64,000 bases of DNA, from assembly GCF_015767265.1 (NCBI RefSeq), contig NZ_JADPIB010000002.1:247786-311785 (forward strand), in the 5' to 3' direction. This DNA is from Aureivirga marina (GTDB lineage: Bacteria; Bacteroidota; Bacteroidia; Flavobacteriales; Flavobacteriaceae). Within the stretch, counting starts at the first letter, position 1. Every line of letters begins with the position of its first letter. The notes under the pieces were generated by a model that did no database searches, was not told the origin of the DNA, and saw nothing but the letters and a program-made list of their open reading frames with translations. Below, one piece after another: positions 53,655-62,367 of the stretch. The position numbers were made by a program, and so were the translations under genes.

Positions 53655-54911
53655 TTATTTTTTAACAATAGAAAATAAATTCGGTTTAAAAGTAATCATA
53701 AACCAAGCCCAGTTATTTGTTGCATTTCTATCTCCACCTTTTAATATCTCCATTTCTTTTGTAGCAAACATTTGAGAATAACCACCTGTCAATAAAATAT
53801 CTCTATACAATTTATAAGTTAATTGTAAGTCTATTTCTGTTCCAAGTGTTTTACTCGTTGTTCTTCCATTTTGATCTAAAATTGTATTAGCTGCTGCAAA
53901 AACATGTGGTTGGATTGTTGCTGCAAATTTTCCTCTAGAATAATTGATTTGACCATTAAAATCGGATAAACCAACTCCCCCATGTGGATTTCCTACATAA
54001 AAATAATCCATCCAACCATTAAATTTATGATTTGTTCCAAATAATGGATTAAATGCTTTTACTTTGCTACTTGTATCATCCATATCTTTTCCTGAAAGAT
54101 ATTCATAACCAACTCCAACAGAAAAACTATTAGAAATTCTATACTTTGCAGTTCCTCCAGCATATCCAGCTTCTACAGTATTTCTCATAAATTTTCCTGA
54201 TTGCCAATAACCTGCTAATGCAAAATCAAATTCCCCTAATTTGTATGTCAATCTCGGTCCCCAAGTTTGCATATATTCAACTTTGGTGTCATTTGTTGGT
54301 TGTGTCAATTCAAATCCAGTATTTAAAACTAAAAAACTTAATTCAAAATCTCCAAAATCACCATGATACCAACCATATTGAAAATTTTTATATTGATTTA
54401 CATCATACACTTCTCTTACTAAATCTTCTTCATCTGCATTTAAAGCATACCCTGCATCAATTTGATGATTTTCTGAAGGTAAATACGTAATCACAATCGC
54501 ATCATGACTTCTAGCTTGTTGCGCCCAATTTACTTCTCCAAAAATTCTCTCATCATCATAAGAAATTACTTGACGTCCAAATTTAAATCCAAAATCATTT
54601 GAAACAGCTACTTCTGCCCAAGCTTCATGTACAGAATTGTTTTTGTCATCTTTCGCTAATGTTGCAACATCTCCCCAAACTCGAATATTTTGAAGAGAAA
54701 CTTTTAATTTTAAATAACTTTTTTCAAAATCAAAGTTTAATCGAGTTCTTTGTGAAATAAAATCTGCCGCATCTTGACTTTCATCAAATAAAGTTTGAAA
54801 TCCATGTCTATGCTCAAACCTTGGACGAATTTCTGCGGACAAATCGAACTCTTGTCCATTTACTGAAACACATAATAATGTTACAATAATTGATAATACA
54901 ACTTTTCTCAT
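53655..54911 (-). CDS. Alginate-export-like outer-membrane porin
   Basis: A 418-aa outer-membrane beta-barrel protein with a signal peptide (about residues 1-19, ending VNGQ). The N-terminal EFDLSAEIRPRFEHRHGFQT and ISQRTRLNFDFEKSYLKLKV, then FKFGRQVISYDDERIFGEVN are typical of the alginate_exp family (AlgE-like or OprD-like 18-strand barrels). In Bacteroidota such genes often work in general anion or sugar uptake. It stands alone and its substrate is unknown. Confidence 0.8.
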   Translation of the reverse strand: MRKVVLSIIVTLLCVSVNGQEFDLSAEIRPRFEHRHGFQTLFDESQDAADFISQRTRLNFDFEKSYLKLKVSLQNIRVWGDVATLAKDDKNNSVHEAWAEVAVSNDFGFKFGRQVISYDDERIFGEVNWAQQARSHDAIVITYLPSENHQIDAGYALNADEEDLVREVYDVNQYKNFQYGWYHGDFGDFELSFLVLNTGFELTQPTNDTKVEYMQTWGPRLTYKLGEFDFALAGYWQSGKFMRNTVEAGYAGGTAKYRISNSFSVGVGYEYLSGKDMDDTSSKVKAFNPLFGTNHKFNGWMDYFYVGNPHGGVGLSDFNGQINYSRGKFAATIQPHVFAAANTILDQNGRTTSKTLGTEIDLQLTYKLYRDILLTGGYSQMFATKEMEILKGGDRNATNNWAWFMITFKPNLFSIVKK

Positions 54912-55351
54912 ATTATTTAATTTGAGTTAAAAATCTCGTTAAGCCTCTTATTAAAAGAACTTCAATAAGTTTTTATGGGGAAGAAATATTTTACACAGTT
55001 GATTTTATGATTATTAAAGATAAAAACAAAAACAGAGAGGGTATTGTTTTTTTATATAATTTTTAGATAACTAGCTGTTTTTTAACATAATTTAATAAAA
55101 AACTGTTTCAAAAAATTATAAACTAAAAGTAAGATTTAACTTTTCATTATTTTTTTATATAAAGAGTATTTTTATGGCTTTCATATTGAAATGATTGAAA
55201 AAAGTGCTTCATTCATTGAAAATCATTTCTTAAAAAAAACTTAAATTTTAATTTTTACACAATAAAATTTTAAAAAACGCAGAAATCAAATGCTCATTCA
55301 ACTTAATATGGTTAACTTTGCAAAGTTTTTGATTTACACAAGAAATACATA
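54912..55351. promoter_or_regulatory. 440-bp intergenic region between the porin and ccsBA genes
   Basis: A very AT-rich divergent region with no ORF of note (only frames under 20 codons). One TAACTTTG box at 55313-55320 matches TAnnTTTG and lies 32 bp before the ccsBA ATG. No repeats, tRNA or hairpin were recognised. Confidence 0.4.
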
Positions 55352-58300
55352 ATGAAAAAAATTCTTAATATCCTATATTCTACACGTCTCATGGCGGTAC
55401 TTTTTCTTGTATTCGCTGTAGCCATGGGAGTTGCAACTTTTATCGAAAATGATTATGGAACCCAAACCGCACAAGCTTTAGTTTACAGTACTTGGTGGTT
55501 TGAATTAATCATGGCACTTTTTGTCATCAACTTTTTCGGAAATATTTTCAAATATAAACTTTACAAAAAAGAAAAATGGGTAATCCTTGTTTTTCATCTT
55601 GCGTTTATATTTATCATCATTGGTGCTGGAATTACAAGATATATTGGTTTTGAAGGAATGATGCCTATTAAAGAAGGCGAAACTTCTAACTTATTTTTAT
55701 CTCGTGATAATTATCTTATAACCGTTATAGATGACGGAAAAGACCAAAAAAGACCAATTGAGAAAAAAATACTTCTTTCAGCAAAAGGAAAACCTAATTA
55801 TTCTTTTAAAGCTGATTTTAAAGGACAAGAAGTTACTTTTGATTTGGTAGAATATATTCCATATGCTGAAGAGATTTTTGAAGAATCAGAAAATGGAACA
55901 GAGTTTTTACATTTTGTAGAATCAAGTCATGGTGGTCGTCATGATCACTATATCAAAAAAGGAACTAGCCAAGTTGTTCATGGAGTTTTAGTCGGTTTTG
56001 AAAGTGGTGGAGATTCAAATACAATTGAATTTAAACTTTCAGATGATGGAACTTTACAATTGTTAACTAAAGAAGATGGAAATTTCTTCCGAATGGCTGA
56101 TAGTTTTGAAGGAGCAATCAAAAAAGATTCTCTTCAAAATTTAAATTTATTGACTTTACATAATGTTTCTGGAATGCAATTCGTTGTTCCAAAACCTCCT
56201 GTAAAAGGACAATATAAAACTATTTCAAACAAAGAAAATCAAGGAAATTCTGATAAATTAGTATTTAATATTACAACAAAAGGAGAAACGAAACAAATTA
56301 CTCTTTTTGGTAAACAATATGCTATTGAATCTCCATCAATTCAACAAGTTGGCGGATTAACTTTCCGTATGAATTATGGTGCAAAACAATTAGAACTTCC
56401 TTTCAGTATTCGTTTAAATGACTTCCAATTAGAAAATTATCCTGGATCTCAAAGTCCAATGTCATATGCGAGTGAAATAACTGTTTATACTCCTGATCAA
56501 ACTTTCGATTATAAAATTTTCATGAATAATATTCTTCATTATGATGGATATAAATTCTTCCAATCAAGTTATAATATTACTAATGAATATGAAGAAACAC
56601 ACCTTTCAGTAAACCATGATGATTGGGGAACTTGGGTTACTTATTTCGGATATTTTGTCTTATTTGGTGGAATGATTTTAGCTTTATTTATGAAAAACAC
56701 AAGAACTGATCATCTTAAAAATCAATTGAAAAAAATTAGAGCTAAAAGAGCAAGCTTGGTTATCGCTTTCTTGTTAAGTTTTTCAACTTTCACTTTTGCT
56801 CAAGAACAACATAGAGAACATAAACCAATTACGGAAGCACAAATTGATTCTGTTATCAAAGCAACAACAATCGATAAAAATCATGCTTTTGAATTTAGTA
56901 AATTGGTTGTACAAGATTACGGAGGTCGTATGAAACCTCTTCATACTTTTTCTTCACAACTATTAAGAAAAGTTAGTAAAAGTGATACCTATAAAGGTTT
57001 AGATGCAAATCAAGCATTTATGTCAATGAATTTAATGCCAATGGTTTGGTTTGAAATTCCAATTATTACAATTGACAAAAATGAAAAGAAATTAAAAAAG
57101 ATCTTAAAACTTCCAGAAGATGCTGAATTTGCTAGTTTAAAAGATTTCTTTGATCCAACAGGAAATTATATTTTAAGAGATTATCAAGAAGAAGCTTTCA
57201 AAAAACAGGTTAAAAATAAGTTTGAAAAAAATGTTATTGAAGTTGATAAACGTGTAAACTTATTATATAGCGCTCTTTATGGTGATATTTTAAAAATTTT
57301 CCCCTTAAAAGATGATCCAACTAATAAATGGATTTCTCATGCAGAATTTGACCAACACAACAATTTTAAAGGAATTGATTCTGTTTTTGTTCGTCAGATC
57401 ATGCCTGTTTATAAAAGTACACTTTATAATGCTGCAAAATCAAATGATTATAAAGAAGCAAATGAAATTTTAGATGGAATTAAAAAATTCCAGACAAAAT
57501 TTGGTTCTGCTGTACATCCAGGTGAAAAGAAAATTGACTTAGAAATCATGTATAATAATGCGAAGATTTTTAATCAACTTTTTAAATATTATGCATTATT
57601 TGGAATCGTAATGTTATTAGTTGTTATATTCCAAATTTTTTATAGCAAATCAAAAGTATTAAAATATACAAACCTTATTCTTACAGCAATAATCGTAATT
57701 TTATTCTTATTACATACTGTAGGTTTAGGAGCAATTTGGTATATCAGTGGACATGCACCATGGAGTAATGCATACGAATCCATCATTTATGTAGCTTGGG
57801 CTACAATGCTTTTTGGATTAATTTATGGAAGAAAATCTTCTATGACAATTGCTGCAACAGCTTTCTTAACAGCAATGATGTTAATGATTGCAATGGGTAA
57901 CTGGATTGATCCAGAAATAGGAAACCTTGCTCCAGTATTAAATTCATGGTGGTTAATGGTACACGTAGCTGTAATTGTTGCAAGTTATGGTCCTTTTGGA
58001 TTAAGTATGATTTTAGGAATCATCGCGATGATTTTAATGTTATTAATGAATGATAAAAACAAGAAAAAATTAAAATCTCAAATAAAAGAACTTACTTATA
58101 TCAACGAAATGTCTATGACTGTTGGTTTAGTTCTTCTGGTAATTGGAAACTTCCTAGGTGGAATGTGGGCGAACGAAAGTTGGGGACGTTACTGGGGATG
58201 GGATCCGAAAGAAACTTGGGCTTTAATTAGTATTATGTTGTATTCTTTCGTATTACACCTTCGTCTAATTCCAGGTTTAAAAGGAATCTTTACATTCAAT

Positions 58301-58504
58301 TTCTGGTCAGTAATCACATTTTCTTCTATTTTAATGACTTATTTTGGAGTAAACTTCTATCTTTCTGGATTACACTCTTATGCAAGTGGAGATCAAACTA
58401 TTACTCCAAATTTCGTTTACTATTCTGCTGCCGCAGTTGCAGTATTTAGCGCAATTACATATTGGAGATATAAGAAGAATTATACTGCTTCTTCAAAAAA
58501 ATAA
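55352..58504 (+). CDS. ccsA: Fused cytochrome c maturation protein CcsB-CcsA (ResBC)
   Basis: A 1050-aa fused System II cytochrome c synthase that takes heme across the inner membrane and attaches it to apocytochrome c. The ResB/CcsB half (about residues 1-470) has four hydrophobic spans and a periplasmic domain. A signal-like hydrophobic stretch (about 470-488, ending TFTFAQ) begins a second periplasmic section. The CcsA half (about 740-1045) has several membrane helices with heme-ligand histidines H801 (GHAPWSN), H871 (WWLMVHVAV) and H969 (FVLHLRL), and the tryptophan-rich WWD motif WGRYWGWDPKETWA near 945. The large size is usual for Bacteroidota. Confidence 0.9.
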   Translation: MKKILNILYSTRLMAVLFLVFAVAMGVATFIENDYGTQTAQALVYSTWWFELIMALFVINFFGNIFKYKLYKKEKWVILVFHLAFIFIIIGAGITRYIGFEGMMPIKEGETSNLFLSRDNYLITVIDDGKDQKRPIEKKILLSAKGKPNYSFKADFKGQEVTFDLVEYIPYAEEIFEESENGTEFLHFVESSHGGRHDHYIKKGTSQVVHGVLVGFESGGDSNTIEFKLSDDGTLQLLTKEDGNFFRMADSFEGAIKKDSLQNLNLLTLHNVSGMQFVVPKPPVKGQYKTISNKENQGNSDKLVFNITTKGETKQITLFGKQYAIESPSIQQVGGLTFRMNYGAKQLELPFSIRLNDFQLENYPGSQSPMSYASEITVYTPDQTFDYKIFMNNILHYDGYKFFQSSYNITNEYEETHLSVNHDDWGTWVTYFGYFVLFGGMILALFMKNTRTDHLKNQLKKIRAKRASLVIAFLLSFSTFTFAQEQHREHKPITEAQIDSVIKATTIDKNHAFEFSKLVVQDYGGRMKPLHTFSSQLLRKVSKSDTYKGLDANQAFMSMNLMPMVWFEIPIITIDKNEKKLKKILKLPEDAEFASLKDFFDPTGNYILRDYQEEAFKKQVKNKFEKNVIEVDKRVNLLYSALYGDILKIFPLKDDPTNKWISHAEFDQHNNFKGIDSVFVRQIMPVYKSTLYNAAKSNDYKEANEILDGIKKFQTKFGSAVHPGEKKIDLEIMYNNAKIFNQLFKYYALFGIVMLLVVIFQIFYSKSKVLKYTNLILTAIIVILFLLHTVGLGAIWYISGHAPWSNAYESIIYVAWATMLFGLIYGRKSSMTIAATAFLTAMMLMIAMGNWIDPEIGNLAPVLNSWWLMVHVAVIVASYGPFGLSMILGIIAMILMLLMNDKNKKKLKSQIKELTYINEMSMTVGLVLLVIGNFLGGMWANESWGRYWGWDPKETWALISIMLYSFVLHLRLIPGLKGIFTFNFWSVITFSSILMTYFGVNFYLSGLHSYASGDQTITPNFVYYSAAAVAVFSAITYWRYKKNYTASSKK

Positions 58505-58534
58505 TATTCATAATGTACATTTTTATTGCTGTTT

Positions 58535-58563
58535 TTGATTACAGTTATAAAAATGTACATTTG
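58535..58563 (+). promoter_or_regulatory. Promoter of the TPR protein gene
   Basis: TTG (58535-58537), 18 bp, TACATTTG (58556-58563): both boxes match the Bacteroidota consensus. Its distance of 25 bp to the ATG at 58589 supports that start. Confidence 0.65.
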
Positions 58564-58588
58564 CATTTATAATAAACAAATCAAAACA

Positions 58589-59104
58589 ATGTACAATAAG
58601 TATATAAAATTAGTTATTGCAGTTGCTGTTTTTGCTTGGGCTGTATTTCAATTTGTGGAAGGAAATATTATGAACGGTATTTCTTTAATCTTATTAGCAG
58701 GAATTTTCGTGCTTTTTTATTTTAAAAACGAATTTATCATTATGGCTTTTTTACAACTTCGTAAACAAAACTTCGAAGGTTGTCAAAAATGGTTAGGATA
58801 TATTAAAAATCCACAATCAGCTTTAGTTACAAAACAACAAGGTTATTATTTTTATTTACAAGGTTTAATTGTGATGCAAACTAATATCAATCAAGCAGAA
58901 AAATTATTCAAAAAAGCTTTAAGTATTGGTTTATCAATGGAACATGATATTGCAATGGCAAAATTAAACTTAGGTGGAATTGCAATGTCAAAACGTAGAA
59001 AACGTGAAGCTACAGCTTATTTAAATGAAGCTAAGAAACATGACAAACAAGGAATGTTGACAGAGCAAATCAAAATGATGAAAGATCAAATGAAAAGAAT
59101 CTAA
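58589..59104 (+). CDS. Membrane protein with TPR-like C-terminus (DUF2892-like)
   Basis: A 171-aa protein. Two N-terminal membrane segments (about residues 6-22 and 26-46) lie in a DUF2892-like arrangement. A helical domain with TPR-like pairs follows (QQGYYFYLQGLIVMQTNINQ, AEKLFKKALSIGL, AKLNLGGIAMSKRRKREATA). The start at 58589 is chosen since the promoter at 58535-58563 lies after the upstream in-frame ATG at 58526. It follows ccsBA but has its own promoter. Function unknown; a membrane-tethered scaffold is plausible. Confidence 0.75.
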   Translation: MYNKYIKLVIAVAVFAWAVFQFVEGNIMNGISLILLAGIFVLFYFKNEFIIMAFLQLRKQNFEGCQKWLGYIKNPQSALVTKQQGYYFYLQGLIVMQTNINQAEKLFKKALSIGLSMEHDIAMAKLNLGGIAMSKRRKREATAYLNEAKKHDKQGMLTEQIKMMKDQMKRI

Positions 59105-59126
59105 TTTTCTTTTCTTTTAAAATATA

Positions 59127-59158
59127 AAAGTCCTACAAAAATTTGTAGGACTTTTTTT
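59127..59158 (+). terminator. Terminator after the TPR protein gene
   Basis: Stem AAAAGTCCTACAAA / TTTGTAGGACTTTT with a 2- to 4-nt loop and T tract. Confidence 0.85.
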
Positions 59159-59215
59159 ATGCACTTCTGCATCCATATTTTCCGTATTTTTAAATCAAAT
59201 TTTCAAACAAAAAAA

Positions 59216-60187
59216 ATGTACGATATCGGAATCATTGGTGCAGGACCAATCGGACTTGCTTGTGGAATTGAAGCGCAAAAAAATAATTTAAGCCATGTAA
59301 TTATTGATAAAGGAACTTTGACAAATTCTATTTATAATTATCCTTTAAACATGACTTTTTTCTCTACTTCTGACAAACTTGAAATTGGAAATATTCCATT
59401 TATTTCACATGGAAATAAACCAAACCGTTTTGAAGCTTTAGAATATTATCGAAGAGTTGCTTCTCATTGGGAATTGAATTTAAAATTGTATGAAGAAGTT
59501 TTAAAAACAGAAAAAAATGAGGATTATTTTAAAATTGAGACTTCTAAAAATACATTTTTATGTAAAAATATTATTGTAGCAACTGGATTTTATGATTTGC
59601 CTTTTTTAATGAATGTAAAAGGTGAAAATTTACCAAAAGTGAAACATTATTACGATGAACCACATCCGTATTTTCAACAAAATATTATTGTTGTTGGAGC
59701 TGCAAATTCTGCTGTAGATGTGGCTTTGGAAACTTTCCGTAAAAAAGCAAATGTAACAATGGTAATTCGTGAAACTGAAATCGGACAAAATGTAAAATAC
59801 TGGGTAAAACCTGACATAGAAAATCGAATTAAAGAAGGAGAAATTAAAGCTTTTTTTGAATCAAAAATTACAGAAATTCGCCCTTTTGAAGTGGATATAA
59901 TAACTCCTGAAGGAAAAAAAACATTAAAAAATGATTTTGTTTTAGCCATGACAGGTTATAAACCGAATTTTAAATTATTAGAAAAAATGGGAATTCAATT
60001 TCATGAAGATGCTTATAAAACACCAATTTATAATGAAAAAACACATGAAACAACTATTCCAAATCTCTATATCGCTGGAGTTGTTTGTGGTGGATTAAAA
60101 ACAAATAAATGGTTTATTGAAAATTCTAGAATTCACGCAGAACAAATTATTCAAAATATTAAAAATATTAAAAATAAGATTTCTTAA
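59216..60187 (+). CDS. ypdA: YpdA-like bacillithiol disulfide reductase
   Basis: A 323-aa FAD-dependent pyridine-nucleotide-disulfide oxidoreductase of the YpdA family, which reduces bacillithiol disulfide with NADPH and helps to keep thiol redox balance. I start at 59216 (MYDIGIIGAGPIGLACGIEA), the expected FAD loop position; the ATG at 59159 lies in the previous terminator. The second nucleotide loop is VVGAANSAVDVALE, and the C-terminal FAD site is TIPNLYIAGVVCGG. The TrxR-type CxxC is missing, as in YpdA, where a single conserved Cys is used. Confidence 0.88.
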   Translation: MYDIGIIGAGPIGLACGIEAQKNNLSHVIIDKGTLTNSIYNYPLNMTFFSTSDKLEIGNIPFISHGNKPNRFEALEYYRRVASHWELNLKLYEEVLKTEKNEDYFKIETSKNTFLCKNIIVATGFYDLPFLMNVKGENLPKVKHYYDEPHPYFQQNIIVVGAANSAVDVALETFRKKANVTMVIRETEIGQNVKYWVKPDIENRIKEGEIKAFFESKITEIRPFEVDIITPEGKKTLKNDFVLAMTGYKPNFKLLEKMGIQFHEDAYKTPIYNEKTHETTIPNLYIAGVVCGGLKTNKWFIENSRIHAEQIIQNIKNIKNKIS

Positions 60188-60257
60188 ATTTTTAAAGATT
60201 AAAATTCGTAAAAGTAATTTTGAATTTATTTGACCTATTTTTTTAAAAAAATTATTA

Positions 60258-60956
60258 TTAAATAATTCCTTCATCGGCAAAACTATAATATGATTTCTGT
60301 GTAATAATTAAATGGTCTAATAATTTTATATCCAAAACTTTTCCAGCTTCTTGAATTTTTTTCGTAATATTTTTATCTGCAATACTAGGACGTAAACTTC
60401 CAGATGGATGATTATGACCGAGAATAAAGGCAGTCGCTCGTAATTCTAAAGCTTTTTTAAATAAAACTCGAATATCGACAACAGTGGCTGTCAAACCTCC
60501 TTTACTCAATTGCATTTGAAAAATTACCTTATTAGAATTATTTAAAAAAATCACCCAAAATTCTTCATGAGGTAAACTTCCTAAAAGTGGATGTAATAAC
60601 TCAAAAACATTTTTACTAGAAGTAATTTTTGGTTGCTCTAAAGCTGCTTCCAAACGTTGTCTTTTCCCCAATTCTAAAGCTGTTATAATACTAATTGCTT
60701 TTGCTTCTCCAATTCCTTTAAATTGCATCAACGAATCCAAAGAAGCTTTCGAAAGCTCATTGATATTATTATTAAAAAACTTTAAAATCCTTTTTGAAAG
60801 TGCAACAGCAGATTCATTTCTAGAACCAGAACCAATAAGAATTGCGATTAATTCGGCATCTGACAATGCATTTTTCCCTTTTAAAACTAATTTTTCTCTA
60901 GGTTTATCATCATCAGCCCAATGTTTTATAGACTTTTCAATCTCTAAACTCTCCAT
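60258..60956 (-). CDS. radC: RadC family JAMM-domain protein
   Basis: A 232-aa protein of the RadC family. The helix-hairpin-helix segment is MQFKGIGEAKAISI (about 77-90). The JAB1/MPN (JAMM) domain covers about 110-232, with catalytic residues H181, H183 and D194 in GHNHPSGSLRPSIADKN and an upstream Glu near 131. RadC was once linked to DNA repair; the role is not settled. It is divergent from trkA. Confidence 0.9.
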   Translation of the reverse strand: MESLEIEKSIKHWADDDKPREKLVLKGKNALSDAELIAILIGSGSRNESAVALSKRILKFFNNNINELSKASLDSLMQFKGIGEAKAISIITALELGKRQRLEAALEQPKITSSKNVFELLHPLLGSLPHEEFWVIFLNNSNKVIFQMQLSKGGLTATVVDIRVLFKKALELRATAFILGHNHPSGSLRPSIADKNITKKIQEAGKVLDIKLLDHLIITQKSYYSFADEGII

Positions 60957-60987
60957 AGCTAAATTTTTTTTTCAAAGATAAGTGTAA

Positions 60988-60995
60988 TATCTTTG
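60988..60995 (+). promoter_or_regulatory. Candidate -7 box of the trkA-trkH operon
   Basis: TATCTTTG matches TAnnTTTG, 19 bp before the trkA ATG. The -33 region is a T tract with no clean TTG. Confidence 0.45.
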
Positions 60996-61014
60996 CACTA
61001 AATACAATAAATAT

Positions 61015-62367
61015 ATGAAAATTATCATTGCCGGAGCTGGAGATGTTGGATTTCATCTTGCCAAACTTCTTTCCTATGAATCTCAGGACATTTTTGTAAT
61101 TGATTACAGTCTTGAGAAATTAAATTACATCAATTCACATCTGGATGTAATTACTACAAAAGGAGATGCAACTTCAATTCAGGTTTTAAAAGATATTGGA
61201 GTCGATAATGCAGATATATTACTTGCTGTAACAGAGTCTCAGAATACAAATATTGCAATTGCTGCTATCGCTAAAAAGCTGGGAGCTAAAAAAACAATTG
61301 CCCGAATTTCAAATTCTGAATTCTTAAATACAGAAGATATCAACTTTAAGGAAATCGGTATTGATTCCATGATTTCTCCTGAGGAATTGGCTGCAAAAGA
61401 AATTAATCTTTTACTTCGTCAATCTGTTTTCAATGATACAATCGAATTTGAAAATGGGGCTTTACAAATTTTAGGATGTGTTTTAGAAGAAAATTCACCA
61501 ATCACAAATTTGAATGTAAAACAAGTGCAACAGAAATTCCCAAGCATTGATTTTACAGCAATTGCGATTAACAGACAAGATGAAACTAAAACAATCATTC
61601 CTAGAGGTGATACTATTTTCAAAGCTTTTGATCAAGTTTATTTTTCTACACCAGCAGAAGATGCCAAAAATATTAATCAATTAATTGGTAAAGAATCTAT
61701 TGGAATTAAAGATATTATGATTCTTGGTGGTGGAAAAATTGGTAAAAAATCTACAAGAAATCTTTGTAGTACAAATTTCAACATTAAACTTATAGAAAAA
61801 AATAAACAAAAAGCATTCGAACTTGCAGAAGAACTTCCAAATGCTTTAGTTATTAATGCTGATGGACGAAATGTCGAAATTTTAGAAGAAGAAGATATCA
61901 ATGACATGGACGCATTTATTGCTGTGACAGGAAATTCTGAAACAAATATCATGTCATGTTTGGTTGCAAAATCAAAAGGTGTAAAACGTACCATTGCTTT
62001 GGTAGAAAATATGGATTATATCAATATTTCTCAAACAATTGGTATCAACACTTTAATTAATAAAAAACTTCTTGCTGCAAGCGCAATTTTTAAACATGTG
62101 CGTAAAGGAGAAGTGGTCGCTCACGCTAGCTTACATAATGTAAATGCTGAAATTTTAGAGTTTGAAGTAAATCCTAATTCAAAAGTAACACAAAATACAA
62201 TTAAAGAAATTGGACTTACTAAAAAAGCTGTTTTTGGTGGTGTAATCCGTAATGGAAAAGCATATATGACAATTGGTGATTTTAAAATGCAAGAAGGAGA
62301 TAAAGCTGTAGTATTCTGTTTACGTGAAGCAATTTCTGATGTGGAAAAGTTATTTAATAGTAAATAA
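61015..62367 (+). CDS. trkA: Trk potassium uptake regulator TrkA
   Basis: A 450-aa cytoplasmic protein that gates the TrkH potassium channel by binding NAD(H) and ATP. It has the two tandem RCK units: the first with IIAGAGDVGFHLAKLL (residues 3-18) and DVITTKGDAT, then an RCK_C part; the second with ILGGGKIGKKSTRNL (about 238-252) and a second RCK_C (about 370-450). Length is as expected. Its stop overlaps the trkH start codon by 1 base. Confidence 0.93.
   Translation: MKIIIAGAGDVGFHLAKLLSYESQDIFVIDYSLEKLNYINSHLDVITTKGDATSIQVLKDIGVDNADILLAVTESQNTNIAIAAIAKKLGAKKTIARISNSEFLNTEDINFKEIGIDSMISPEELAAKEINLLLRQSVFNDTIEFENGALQILGCVLEENSPITNLNVKQVQQKFPSIDFTAIAINRQDETKTIIPRGDTIFKAFDQVYFSTPAEDAKNINQLIGKESIGIKDIMILGGGKIGKKSTRNLCSTNFNIKLIEKNKQKAFELAEELPNALVINADGRNVEILEEEDINDMDAFIAVTGNSETNIMSCLVAKSKGVKRTIALVENMDYINISQTIGINTLINKKLLAASAIFKHVRKGEVVAHASLHNVNAEILEFEVNPNSKVTQNTIKEIGLTKKAVFGGVIRNGKAYMTIGDFKMQEGDKAVVFCLREAISDVEKLFNSK

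Noticed and set aside
54912-55351. Long AT-rich gap searched for an origin, small RNA or CRISPR repeat
   Set aside because: No repeated unit, DnaA-box cluster or stable hairpin was seen; it looks like a plain divergent promoter region.
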